Positions 6,168-12,298 of a DNA stretch of 12,806 nucleotides are shown piece by piece. The number at the start of each line of letters is the position of its first letter. Positions within the stretch are counted from its first letter, which is position 1. The position numbers were made by a program, and so were the translations under genes. The stretch lies in the NCBI GenBank assembly GCA_000998025.1, contig LCJG01000039.1, positions 1-12,806 of the forward strand. The letters are read 5' to 3'. This DNA is from Candidatus Collierbacteria bacterium GW2011_GWB1_44_6. Lineage in GTDB: Bacteria; Patescibacteriota; Microgenomatia; UBA1400; MFAQ01. Under the pieces are notes generated by a model that searched no databases, had not been told where the DNA came from, and saw only the letters and a list, made by a program, of their open reading frames with translations.

Positions 6168-7604
6168 ATATGCTATTGTATATTGTAGAGATCATCTTAT
6201 ACATCCACTTCCAGATGCTCATCCTCATTCCAGCCTCAGCCTTATCACTTCCTTCCTTTATCTGCTAAATTGCTATTTTTTACCTTTAGTAGGATACTTC
6301 AAGCTATTTCTACTGTTTACCTAGTTAGCTTACCGGGAAAACAGTGTTCTTCAAGTCCCAGTCAGTGACCCAAACCTAAAATTTATCCCGAAATATCACT
6401 AAAATATGATTAATATAAGTTGATACCTTTCATCTTATATATATCAATCCCCAATTTGTATCATAAATATTTATAATGTCTATTATTAAAAATAGTCATC
6501 AATTATTTTTATTGATTATCTGTACACAATATCTATTCAAATATTAGGCTCTAATACAAATAAATCACAAATATTTATATAAAGAAAGATATAACTTATA
6601 TTTACATATTCCATGTTTAGATAATATAGGTAAATATCTCCTCATACTAAGCCTATTTTATATACTGTGCAACTTATAACACGTTTTCAGTTGATTCAGT
6701 ATGACACAACATTCGCGAGATTATAGTGATAATAAGTACCAATAGAATATAAATTTTTTTCCATATCAAAAGATATCACTGGAATCCCAGCTTGCCCTAT
6801 CACACCCACCCTTCACTTACAGCAAGCTGTTCACGCTAATCATCTCCAATTTTTCATAAATAACCAAAGCATCCGATAATATACATTGAATACCCAGATA
6901 CTAATAATTTGCATACCGACATTGTATCTCTAGCCAAGATATGTCTAATTATCGTTAATAATAATTGAAATATATAATACCCAGGAACGGTTATGTAAGT
7001 AATGATACATATCTAACGAAACAACTGTCAGACAATCAAAGTATTAAATGGCATTCATTAAGATTAACGCACATAGCCATTCCCTTCATATATATTTAGG
7101 GATAATATCGTAACTTTGGCAAATACCCTGCAAGCATACCCCATACCCCATCCCAATATTGTCAGAAATATTTAGTCTTTGTTTTCTAAATACCATACCC
7201 CCATGACGTATATAAAGGATAAAGCCAAACAAACTCTGCTATACCCACAAGGGTATTATATAATTTCGTGAAAAGAACAAATAGAGTTTTCTCTCTCTGT
7301 CGGCCTCCAGCTCTCACCATGGTATCTAAGACAAAATATTCAGCAACCCTTAGCTAGTCCGTAAGTCAAAATGTACTGTATGCCTTCCACAATGGTACAC
7401 AAAATAAAAGTTACCAAATACAATAATCTCTTCAAAATATAAGTCAAATATATTTATAATTATTTGCTCTGAAATATCATGGAATAATTAACCTATAAAT
7501 ACAATTGGAAGATCAGTTATATTAAGAACTAAAATATATTTGGCAGTTGAAACAGGAATCTGATAAGAACCTACTTTTATATTGATATACAAGAATATTA
7601 GATA
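6168..7604. other. AT-rich gene-free region between the glycosyltransferase and mreB
   Basis: Roughly 1.4 kb holds no ORF of gene-like quality on either strand. The DNA is far more AT-rich than its surroundings: bases 6481-6600 contain only 20 G or C of 120, against 32 of 60 in a sample of mreB (8281-8340). It is also C-rich relative to G on the plus strand. I see short palindromes, such as ATAAATATTTAT (6463-6474) and ATACCC/GGGTAT with an ACAA loop (7241-7256), and several CATACCCC-like words near 7134-7202. There are no long direct repeats, no tRNA and no clustered DnaA boxes. It may be a decayed gene or element, a regulatory or chromosome-structure region, or an undetected RNA. Confidence 0.6.
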
Positions 7605-8612
7605 TTACCTCTTTATACTTCTCTCATAAATATCCAAGTTCTCAATTGCTATCCCAATACCTTTTATTACACACCGCTGTGAGTCCTCCGCCACAAAGGC
7701 CGGAACGCCAGTTTCTTGGGTAATGAGCCGATCAAATCCACGTAGCTGTGCCGTACCCCCACTCATAACAATTCCCTTATCAATAATGTCGGAAGAAAGC
7801 TCCGGCGGCACCTCTTCCATGACTACTTTGAGCATGGCGATTATTTTTCCCAAAGGTTCCCTCATCGCTTCATATACCTCATGAGAAGACAACTGAATCT
7901 GCTTCGGAAGTCCCGTAATACTATCACGACCGGTAACTTCCATCATTTCTTCCTTAGATGAAGGCGCGGCTGAACCAATCTTGACTTTGATATTTTCGGC
8001 TGTGGTTTCCCCGATAACTAAATTATGTTTCCGTCTAACATACTTAGAAACAGACTCGTCAATTTTATTTCCGGCTACTCTGACACTTTTAAATGTCACC
8101 ACGCCTCCTAGGGATATTACAGCGGCTTCCGAAGCTCCACCTCCCATGTCCAATATCATATTCCCGGAAGGCTCAGCAATGGGAATACCGGCACCAATTG
8201 CCGCTGCCAAAGGCTCTTCTATTAGATATGCATTCCTGGCTCCCGCTTCCATGGCCGCCCCCAAGACTGCCCTTCTTTCCACTTGAGTCACTCCAGCCGG
8301 GACACAAATCATTACCTCCGGTCTCATCAGGCCATATGCCCCCACTTTCCTTAAAAAATATTTCAACATTGCTTCAGTCACGGCATAATCTGCAATTACC
8401 CCATCTCTCATCGGCTTACTCGCTTTTATGTTTCCCGGTGTTCTGCCTAGCATCTGTTGTGCTTCGCGACCTACGGCCAATACCTTCCCATCATTTAGAG
8501 ATACCGCCACCACCGTGGGCTCCTCCAAAACTATCCCTTCCCCCACAACATAGACCAGGCTATTCGCCGTCCCCAAATCAATACCGATCTTTTTTGAAAA
8601 AGAAAATCCCAT
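7605..8612 (-). CDS. mreB: Rod-shape-determining actin homologue MreB
   Basis: This 335-residue protein has the full length of MreB, the bacterial actin that forms membrane-bound filaments and steers the elongation cell-wall machinery. The nucleotide-binding motifs are present: phosphate-1 IGIDLGTANSLVYV (9-22), EEPLAAAIGAG (132-142), phosphate-2 LDMGGGASEAAVISLGG (154-170) and the adenosine motif MSGGTAQLRGFD (283-294). DMGGGASE replaces the more usual DIGGGTTE and MSGGTAQL the usual LTGGGALL, so it is a divergent member. No mreC or mreD is adjacent. The gene borders the AT-rich region on its 3' side. There is no Shine-Dalgarno: a TGATACAAT box ends seven bases before the ATG, suggesting a leaderless mRNA. 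Confidence 0.96.
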   Translation of the reverse strand: MGFSFSKKIGIDLGTANSLVYVVGEGIVLEEPTVVAVSLNDGKVLAVGREAQQMLGRTPGNIKASKPMRDGVIADYAVTEAMLKYFLRKVGAYGLMRPEVMICVPAGVTQVERRAVLGAAMEAGARNAYLIEEPLAAAIGAGIPIAEPSGNMILDMGGGASEAAVISLGGVVTFKSVRVAGNKIDESVSKYVRRKHNLVIGETTAENIKVKIGSAAPSSKEEMMEVTGRDSITGLPKQIQLSSHEVYEAMREPLGKIIAMLKVVMEEVPPELSSDIIDKGIVMSGGTAQLRGFDRLITQETGVPAFVAEDSQRCVIKGIGIAIENLDIYERSIKR

Positions 8613-8619
8613 TTGATTA

Positions 8620-8646
8620 ATTGTATCAATAACTTACCCCTAACAA
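8620..8646 (-). promoter_or_regulatory. mreB promoter giving a leaderless mRNA
   Basis: On the minus strand TTGTTA (8646-8641), a 15-base spacer and TACAAT (8625-8620), with TGA just before the hexamer (extended -10). Only seven bases separate the -10 from the ATG at 8612, so transcription should begin at or next to the start codon. Confidence 0.55.
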
Positions 8647-8677
8647 AAGCTAACAATGTATATCAGGTTACCCAACT

Positions 8678-8707
8678 AAAACAAAATTCCCCCGCCAAAG
8701 GCGAGGG
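8678..8707 (-). terminator. Terminator of the gene ending at 8724
   Basis: Read on the minus strand, CCCTCGCC, loop TTT and GGCGGGGG form an eight-pair stem with one T-G pair. It is followed by AATTTTGTTTT. It sits 17 bases behind the stop of the 161-residue protein and in front of the mreB promoter. Confidence 0.75.
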
Positions 8708-8723
8708 AGATACATCGAAGTCT

Positions 8724-9209
8724 TCACGGTTTATTTATTCTCAAACCATTAAGTCTCTCAAACTGTTTGTCAAAATGGTACCCCATAAACACTTCTCTTT
8801 CTTGCTCCTCGGTCATCCTAATTACCAACTCAGTGCCCGGCGACTCTCGGCGGGTAATGGTCGAACTTACGGAATGTTTAAATACACGTAAGCAAACCGT
8901 CGCCAGGTCCTCGAGCAAAAGAGCCACTTCTCGTGGATCAAAATCCCCATCTGGGAAGTAATACTCGATCTCCACAGTATCAGCTTTGTCAGGCAAAACC
9001 TGTACACCGCCCATCGAAAAAAGAACAGGTTCCATTTCAGTGAGGTCATCCGACGCAGGATCAGTACCACACTCGATCCGTACATTTCCGTCACCGGCCT
9101 CACTGATCGTCAGTTCAGAAGTTCGGTCCCAACCAATAGCTCTTAGCTGGATCCAGATCTCCGCCAAAGCTTTTGGGCTAAACTCATTTGCAGGAAATTC
9201 AAAGATCAT
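8724..9209 (-). CDS. Unknown acidic 161-residue protein
   Basis: The start is ATG at 9209-9207, five bases after GGAGG. An in-frame TTG at 9221 is rejected because it would place the ribosome binding site inside the gene. The protein begins MIFEFPANEFSPKALAEIWI and is rich in D and E. It has beta-like segments (ELTISEAG, VRIECG, VEIEYYF) and a helix around ALLLEDLATVCLRVFKH. No signal peptide or membrane helix is seen, so it is probably cytoplasmic. I recognise no family. It has its own promoter (TGATATAAT at 9251-9243) and its own terminator. The upstream gene at 9298 has a closely similar promoter and leader, which hints at co-regulation. Confidence 0.8.
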   Translation of the reverse strand: MIFEFPANEFSPKALAEIWIQLRAIGWDRTSELTISEAGDGNVRIECGTDPASDDLTEMEPVLFSMGGVQVLPDKADTVEIEYYFPDGDFDPREVALLLEDLATVCLRVFKHSVSSTITRRESPGTELVIRMTEEQEREVFMGYHFDKQFERLNGLRINKP

Positions 9210-9242
9210 TTTTGCCTCCAAAAAGACTCAAAGATGCCCTAT

Positions 9243-9251
9243 ATTATATCA
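9243..9251 (-). promoter_or_regulatory. Extended -10 promoter of the 161-residue protein
   Basis: TGATATAAT on the minus strand (9251-9243) is a perfect TATAAT with the TG extension. No good -35 is visible, which is usual for extended -10 promoters. The leader continues ATAGGGCATCTTTGAG, close to the leader of the gene at 9552. Confidence 0.55.
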
Positions 9252-9256
9252 CGATG

Positions 9257-9285
9257 AAACAAAAATCCCCTGCCGGAAGCAAGGG
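9257..9285 (-). terminator. Terminator of the gene ending at 9298
   Basis: On the minus strand CCCT, a bulged T, GC, loop TTCCG, GC and AGGG form a stem, followed by GATTTTTGTTT. The stem is shorter than the others in the window, but it is placed 12 bases behind the stop codon. Confidence 0.6.
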
Positions 9286-9297
9286 ATGGGTGAACGA

Positions 9298-9552
9298 TCA
9301 GGGTTGCGAGATTAATGTACCCCCCTGGGCCAGAAGAAGCCCCTGGAAGCGGTAACCTCCCACAAACACCTGATCAATCAGTATGGTTTCGATTTCCAAG
9401 GTGAGAAGAAAGGTTTCCCCGCCAAATTCAATCTCCTTCTCAGCCTTAAACTTTCCACCGAACATGCCGCAGGCCACCGATAGATCATGTAACACCTCTT
9501 CGACCCGCTCGGCCAACCCAATTCGAAATCTGTAAACATACGTTGTAATCAT
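9298..9552 (-). CDS. Unknown 84-residue protein
   Basis: The start is ATG at 9552-9550, preceded by AAGGAGG with a five-base gap. A longer in-frame ORF reaching 9612 is rejected because it would run through the promoter and ribosome binding site. The protein begins MITTYVYRFRIGLAERVEEV and continues through a helix (EEVLHDLSVACGMFGG) into beta-like strands (KEIEFGGETFLLTLEIETI, QVFVGGYRFQGLLLAQGG). It is small, soluble and of no family that I know. The compact alpha/beta pattern would suit a small single-domain protein. It is divergent from the gene at 9650, with abutting -35 boxes. Confidence 0.75.
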   Translation of the reverse strand: MITTYVYRFRIGLAERVEEVLHDLSVACGMFGGKFKAEKEIEFGGETFLLTLEIETILIDQVFVGGYRFQGLLLAQGGTLISQP

Positions 9553-9583
9553 ACTTACCTCCTTCAAAGATCTTAGATAGCCT

Positions 9584-9612
9584 ATATTATCACAGGTATC
9601 CTCCACGGTCAA
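9584..9612 (-). promoter_or_regulatory. Promoter of the 84-residue protein
   Basis: On the minus strand TTGACC (9612-9607), a 17-base spacer and TAATAT (9589-9584), with TGA directly before it (extended -10). Its -35 is one base away from the -35 of the opposite promoter, TTGACA at 9614. Confidence 0.65.
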
Positions 9613-9613
9613 C

Positions 9614-9642
9614 TTGACAGAGCGTCAGAGTTGGAATATCGT
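9614..9642 (+). promoter_or_regulatory. Promoter of the 86-residue protein, leaderless
   Basis: TTGACA (9614-9619), a 17-base spacer and TATCGT (9637-9642). Seven bases later comes the ATG at 9650, so the transcript should start at the start codon. The TTG of TTGACA is in frame and could be mistaken for a start codon. As a perfect -35 it is better explained as promoter. Confidence 0.6.
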
Positions 9643-9649
9643 AGCGCAA

Positions 9650-9910
9650 ATGAATTCAGAAAAAGAAGGTCATTCTGAGGCTAGAGTAAACTTCGACATC
9701 CAGACAGAAAAAAGAACTCGTCGTGGAAAATACAAATTATATGTCATAGACGGTGAAAACAAGGACTTGGTCTATGAAGGCAAGCTCGGAAAACTAGCAG
9801 ACATCTTAATATCCAACTCTATCGTGCTTCGATGTATCCAAAAAGGTTGGGGTATCCTGTTCGTCATCCACCCCAAAGGCGTTCTTTCGTTTCCTGACTT
9901 AATCGGCTGA
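9650..9910 (+). CDS. Unknown basic 86-residue protein
   Basis: I choose ATG 9650 over the in-frame TTG at 9614 because the TTG belongs to a perfect -35 and the ATG lies seven bases past the -10. The protein is polar at the N-terminus (MNSEKEGHSEARVNFDIQ), then basic (TEKRTRRGKYKLYVIDG). It continues with a hydrophobic beta/helix part (LADILISNSIVLRCIQKGWGILFVIHPKG). There is no clear membrane helix. No family is recognised. The PEGA-protein gene follows 37 bases downstream with its own promoter-like element, so co-transcription is possible but not required. Confidence 0.7.
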   Translation: MNSEKEGHSEARVNFDIQTEKRTRRGKYKLYVIDGENKDLVYEGKLGKLADILISNSIVLRCIQKGWGILFVIHPKGVLSFPDLIG

Positions 9911-9935
9911 TCTCAAGTTGATTTTCAAAATGAGG

Positions 9936-9941
9936 TAAAAT
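9936..9941 (+). promoter_or_regulatory. -10 element before the PEGA-protein gene
   Basis: TAAAAT ends six bases before the GTG at 9948, so the mRNA would be leaderless. The only -35-like word, TTGATT (9918-9923), is too close (12 bases). The element is therefore weaker evidence than the others. Confidence 0.35.
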
Positions 9942-9947
9942 AGATTT

Positions 9948-11291
9948 GTGAAACGACTTACGGTCAAAAACCCCAAAACCCGCAGGCTTCTAATAAACCT
10001 CCTCATTGTCCTTTTCCTCGCCGCAGGCACATTTGTCGCCATTCAGTTTGCCAAAGGCTACCGTCCGGACCTCCAAAATCGCTCTCTAAGTGGCACAGGT
10101 CTCCTAAACATCACTTCATACCCCAAATCAGCCAGAGTCATCATCAACGACAAGCTCACCACCGTCACCGACGACAAGCTCTACTTGCTGCCCGGTAGCT
10201 ACAACGTCAAGATCGAGAAGGACGGCTTCCACCCCTGGACCAAAACCATCTTGGTCAAAAATGAACTCGTCACTTCGGCTGATGCCCGCCTCTTCCCCAT
10301 CATTCCCGCCATCTCTCCCCTCACTTTTTATCAAGTCCGGAACGCCGCCTCAAATGGTGATGGCACCAAAATCGCCTACGTGCTCCAGAATTCTCCGCAA
10401 AGCATCAGTAACGGTCTCTACGTCTATTCTATTACCGGCAATCTTCTTGGCTCCTCCAATGTCCAAATCGCTGAAGACTCTCCCCGAGACTATTCCAAAG
10501 CACTTCTAATCTGGTCACCGGACAGTTCACAGATCCTGGCTATTTTTACGGAAAAAACTGTCGCTACCAAAACTACACCCTCAACAGAAAAAATTTCCTC
10601 AGCCTTTCTGCTTACTACCAAAGGCATGAATCCCAAATCCATGTCTGATGTCACCCTCAGGCTTCCTTTAATCATCAGTCAGTGGCAAGATCAGTTCACC
10701 AAAATCAACCTACCCATTCTCAATCTCTTCCCCAGATACATGGTCGATCTCCTCAGCCACAAAGCCGTCAACGTCTACTTCTCCCCCGACAAAGAAAAGG
10801 TTTTTTATACACCCACTGAAAATATTAGTCTACCCGTAAACGATATCGGTCGAGCCTTACCCAATATCAATTCTTCCCCGGAAGTCAGAGACCTCACTAA
10901 AGACCAAACCTATCTTTTCGACATCAAGGAAGGAACAAATTATCACCTACCTTTCGCCACCAAGTTTTCCGACACTGCCAAAACGCTCATCACTACCGCC
11001 ACTTCTACACCCAGCGCCAGTTTGGCCAGCCTAAGACAGCTCAAATCTCAATCCGATAGCCGCGTAACCTCAAACCTCTCTTGGTATGCAAACAGCAAAC
11101 AAATCATCGTTACCAACGAAAACGGTGTCAACACCGTCGACTACGATGGCCTAAATCTCACCAACATCTCCTATGTTCTGCCCTTGGAAAACTTTATCAC
11201 CTCATCACCGGACGGGAGCAAATTGATTTTGCTAACCAACATCAACCAAAAGCCAGATACCTACAACCTTATCTCTTTCGACTTGAAGTAA
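9948..11291 (+). CDS. Membrane-anchored PEGA-domain protein with beta-propeller-like C-terminus
   Basis: This 447-residue protein starts at GTG, with no Shine-Dalgarno. Residues 14-35 form a single hydrophobic anchor after a basic KNPKTRR start, so the bulk lies outside. Residues 51-117 fit a PEGA domain: GLLNITSYPKSARVIINDK, then LLPGSYNVKIEKDGFHPWTKTILV. PEGA domains are surface beta-sandwiches found in envelope proteins. The rest contains blade-like repeats of the TolB/WD40 kind, such as ASNGDGTKIAYVLQ, LLIWSPDSSQILAIF, VYFSPDKEKVFYT, LSWYANSKQIIVTNENG and SSPDGSKLILLTN. It probably folds as a beta-propeller for binding, with no catalytic motif seen. Its last 23 bases overlap the end of the opposite gene. 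Confidence 0.85.
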   Translation: MKRLTVKNPKTRRLLINLLIVLFLAAGTFVAIQFAKGYRPDLQNRSLSGTGLLNITSYPKSARVIINDKLTTVTDDKLYLLPGSYNVKIEKDGFHPWTKTILVKNELVTSADARLFPIIPAISPLTFYQVRNAASNGDGTKIAYVLQNSPQSISNGLYVYSITGNLLGSSNVQIAEDSPRDYSKALLIWSPDSSQILAIFTEKTVATKTTPSTEKISSAFLLTTKGMNPKSMSDVTLRLPLIISQWQDQFTKINLPILNLFPRYMVDLLSHKAVNVYFSPDKEKVFYTPTENISLPVNDIGRALPNINSSPEVRDLTKDQTYLFDIKEGTNYHLPFATKFSDTAKTLITTATSTPSASLASLRQLKSQSDSRVTSNLSWYANSKQIIVTNENGVNTVDYDGLNLTNISYVLPLENFITSSPDGSKLILLTNINQKPDTYNLISFDLK

Positions 11292-11949
11292 TCAGTTTTT
11301 TTACCTCTGCCCAAGCCCGGATAGCAGTTTCGTAATCGTCAAAGTAAAAGATCTCCTGATGTCCTTTAGTGGTTGGTCCGTTGCCGATTTCATGTTGATG
11401 ATCGATCACACTCCTAATCAGATTTCCATGGTCAAAATATTTAACCATCACAAACTTTTGTCCTTGAATGTATTCTTCTTCTGTTTCCCGACTGTAAGTT
11501 TCGAAGCTGGGATCACCAAAATAATTTCTAACTCTTTCTTCCGCTTGAGATTTGAGACCTCTTTTTAGGTCGGACACTGTGTCATAAACGTGCAGCAGCA
11601 TTCTGATCTCATACCTACCCTGAGACACTTTCACTTCATACGCCCAGTCCCTGGAGCCATACTCCCGCAATTGCTTGTCCTCGTAAACTTCCTCTATATA
11701 TATCAAAAACTCCCTGTCTTTCAGATTCGCTATTATTTTTTCCAGATACATCGCTTCCGCAATCACTCTTGAAAACTGGTCACTGTGGTACGGAATTTCC
11801 CTAGCCATCCGAGCTAGCCCCGTTGCCCTCACTACCAGATCCGGTTCGTAGCACTCTTCTCCCAAAAGAATCGCTTCACCAGCCAAGCTATCAATCCAGT
11901 TCCGGTACCCCAGTTCATTCGTCAAACCTCTGTCTTTTTCCATGGGCAT
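11269..11949 (-). CDS. Unknown acidic 226-residue protein
   Basis: The start is ATG 11949 or the ATG two codons later. GGGGG at 11961-11957 is the only ribosome-binding-like element. The N-terminal half looks helical (NWIDSLAGEAILLGEECYEPDLVVRATGLARMA, EAMYLEKIIANLKDREFLIYIEE). The middle has beta-type segments (WAYEVKVSQGRYEIRMLLHVYD). The C-terminal half is charged, with HGNLIRSVIDHQHEIG and EIFYFDDYETAIRAWAEVKKL. It has no signal peptide or membrane helix and no family that I recognise. His and Asp residues in DHQHE could bind metal, but no known motif is matched. It overlaps the PEGA gene by 23 bases, tail to tail, and is divergent from the tRNA locus. Confidence 0.8.
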   Translation of the reverse strand: MPMEKDRGLTNELGYRNWIDSLAGEAILLGEECYEPDLVVRATGLARMAREIPYHSDQFSRVIAEAMYLEKIIANLKDREFLIYIEEVYEDKQLREYGSRDWAYEVKVSQGRYEIRMLLHVYDTVSDLKRGLKSQAEERVRNYFGDPSFETYSRETEEEYIQGQKFVMVKYFDHGNLIRSVIDHQHEIGNGPTTKGHQEIFYFDDYETAIRAWAEVKKLITSSRKR

Positions 11950-11969
11950 ATTTTAACCCCCAATAATAG

Positions 11970-11975
11970 TAAAAT
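11970..11975 (+). promoter_or_regulatory. -10 element of the tRNA locus
   Basis: TAAAAT ends nine bases before the first base of the tRNA 5' half at 11985, giving an almost leaderless primary transcript. No clear -35 is seen. Confidence 0.4.
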
Positions 11976-11984
11976 ATACTTATT

Positions 11985-12024
11985 GACGGCGTAGCTCAGA
12001 CGGATAAGAGCTTGCTCGCTTTCT
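11985..12024 (+). tRNA. 5' half of an interrupted tRNA
   Basis: GACGGCG (11985-11991) is the acceptor 5' strand. TA (8-9), D-stem GCTC (11994-11997), a ten-base D-loop with the GG pair (AGACGGATAA) and D-stem GAGC (12008-12011) follow. Then comes a possible start of the anticodon arm (TTGCTCGCTTTCT). The matching acceptor strand CGTCGTC and a perfect T-arm appear only at 12209-12232. The anticodon 3' strand is not found next to it, so the amino acid cannot be named. The right boundary of this half is uncertain by about 12 bases. Confidence 0.65.
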
Positions 12025-12116
12025 TTTCAATAACGTAGTTATTGAAATATCAATCTGCGCTTCCTCTTATATCTGGCGCCGATAATAGCTTCGCATTATC
12101 GTCTGGATATAGCGCA
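12025..12116 (+). repeat. Two strong hairpins between the tRNA half and tRNA-Arg
   Basis: The first hairpin is a perfect ten-pair stem, TTTCAATAAC (12025-12034) and GTTATTGAAA (12038-12047), with a GTA loop. The second is a long interrupted stem made of TGCGC (12056-12060)/GCGCA (12112-12116), TATATC (12068-12073)/GATATA (12106-12111) and CGATAAT (12080-12086)/ATTATCG (12095-12101). The closely packed pairing suggests a structured RNA. I see no group I core and no ORF. Confidence 0.7.
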
Positions 12117-12127
12117 TCACTTTAAAT

Positions 12128-12201
12128 GACCTGGTAGCTCAGCTGGATAGAGCATCTCACTCCTAACGAGAAGATCGGCGGTTCGAATCCGCCCCAGGTC
12201 A
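12128..12201 (+). tRNA. tRNA-Arg (anticodon CCT)
   Basis: This is a complete cloverleaf of 74 bases. The acceptor GACCTGG (12128-12134) pairs perfectly with CCAGGTC (12194-12200), and the discriminator is A12201. The D-arm is GCTC/GAGC. The anticodon arm is TCTCA/CGAGA with loop CTCCTAA and anticodon CCT at 12162-12164, preceded by the required T. A five-base variable loop follows, then the T-arm GGCGG-TTCGAAT-CCGCC. The A-C pair at the base of the anticodon loop (31-39) is a mismatch. CCA is not encoded. It decodes AGG codons. It lies wholly between the two halves of another tRNA. Confidence 0.93.
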
Positions 12202-12233
12202 CCCGGTCCCCAGTTCGACTCTGGGCGTCGTCA
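12202..12233 (+). tRNA. 3' half of the interrupted tRNA
   Basis: The T-arm CCCAG-TTCGACT-CTGGG (12209-12225) is followed by CGTCGTC (12226-12232) and discriminator A12233. CGTCGTC pairs with GACGGCG at 11985-11991 in all seven positions, one of them G-T. Only seven bases lie between tRNA-Arg and this T-stem. That is enough for a variable loop but not for an anticodon 3' strand. CCA is not encoded. Confidence 0.7.
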
Positions 12234-12246
12234 CTCTTCCCAGTCG

Positions 12247-12252
12247 TATAAT
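12247..12252 (+). promoter_or_regulatory. -10 element of the radical SAM gene
   Basis: A perfect TATAAT lies 47 bases before the ATG at 12299. No convincing -35 is seen. AAGGAGG at 12288-12294, four bases before the ATG, fixes the start. Confidence 0.5.
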
Positions 12253-12298
12253 CATCCTTGAAATACCCACCCTTTGAAAATTTAAGAAAGGAGGCCAT

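Noticed and set aside
6961..7020. A dif-like site around TTATGTAAGTA.
   Set aside because: The right arm resembles a XerD site, but the left arm (ending CCCAG) does not match a XerC site.
7134..7202. A CRISPR-like or tandem array from repeated CATACCCC words.
   Set aside because: The words are short, irregularly spaced and without constant spacer length.
6168..7604. Replication origin in the AT-rich region.
   Set aside because: I find no cluster of TTATCCACA-like DnaA boxes, no dnaA or dnaN nearby and no change of C/G bias across it.
7981..8620. Two plus-strand ORFs opposite mreB, 101 and 175 codons long.
   Set aside because: They are antisense to an unmistakable MreB, Pro/Ser/Leu-rich, and have no initiation signals.
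9210..9221. TTG at 9221 as the start of the 161-residue protein.
   Set aside because: The codons overlap the GGAGG that serves the ATG at 9209.
9614..9649. TTG at 9614 as the start of the 86-residue protein.
   Set aside because: TTGACA is a perfect -35 with a matching -10 17 bases on, and the ATG at 9650 lies at the predicted transcript start.
12012..12201. Group I intron inside the interrupted tRNA.
   Set aside because: The interval is mostly taken up by a complete tRNA-Arg and two plain hairpins. No P3-P7 core or P7 consensus is visible.
2629..12290. The 14-mer AAAATTTAAGAAAG at 2629-2642 and 12277-12290 as a functional repeat.
   Set aside because: It is AT-rich and occurs only twice, in different contexts. 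Chance or a general leader bias explains it as well.
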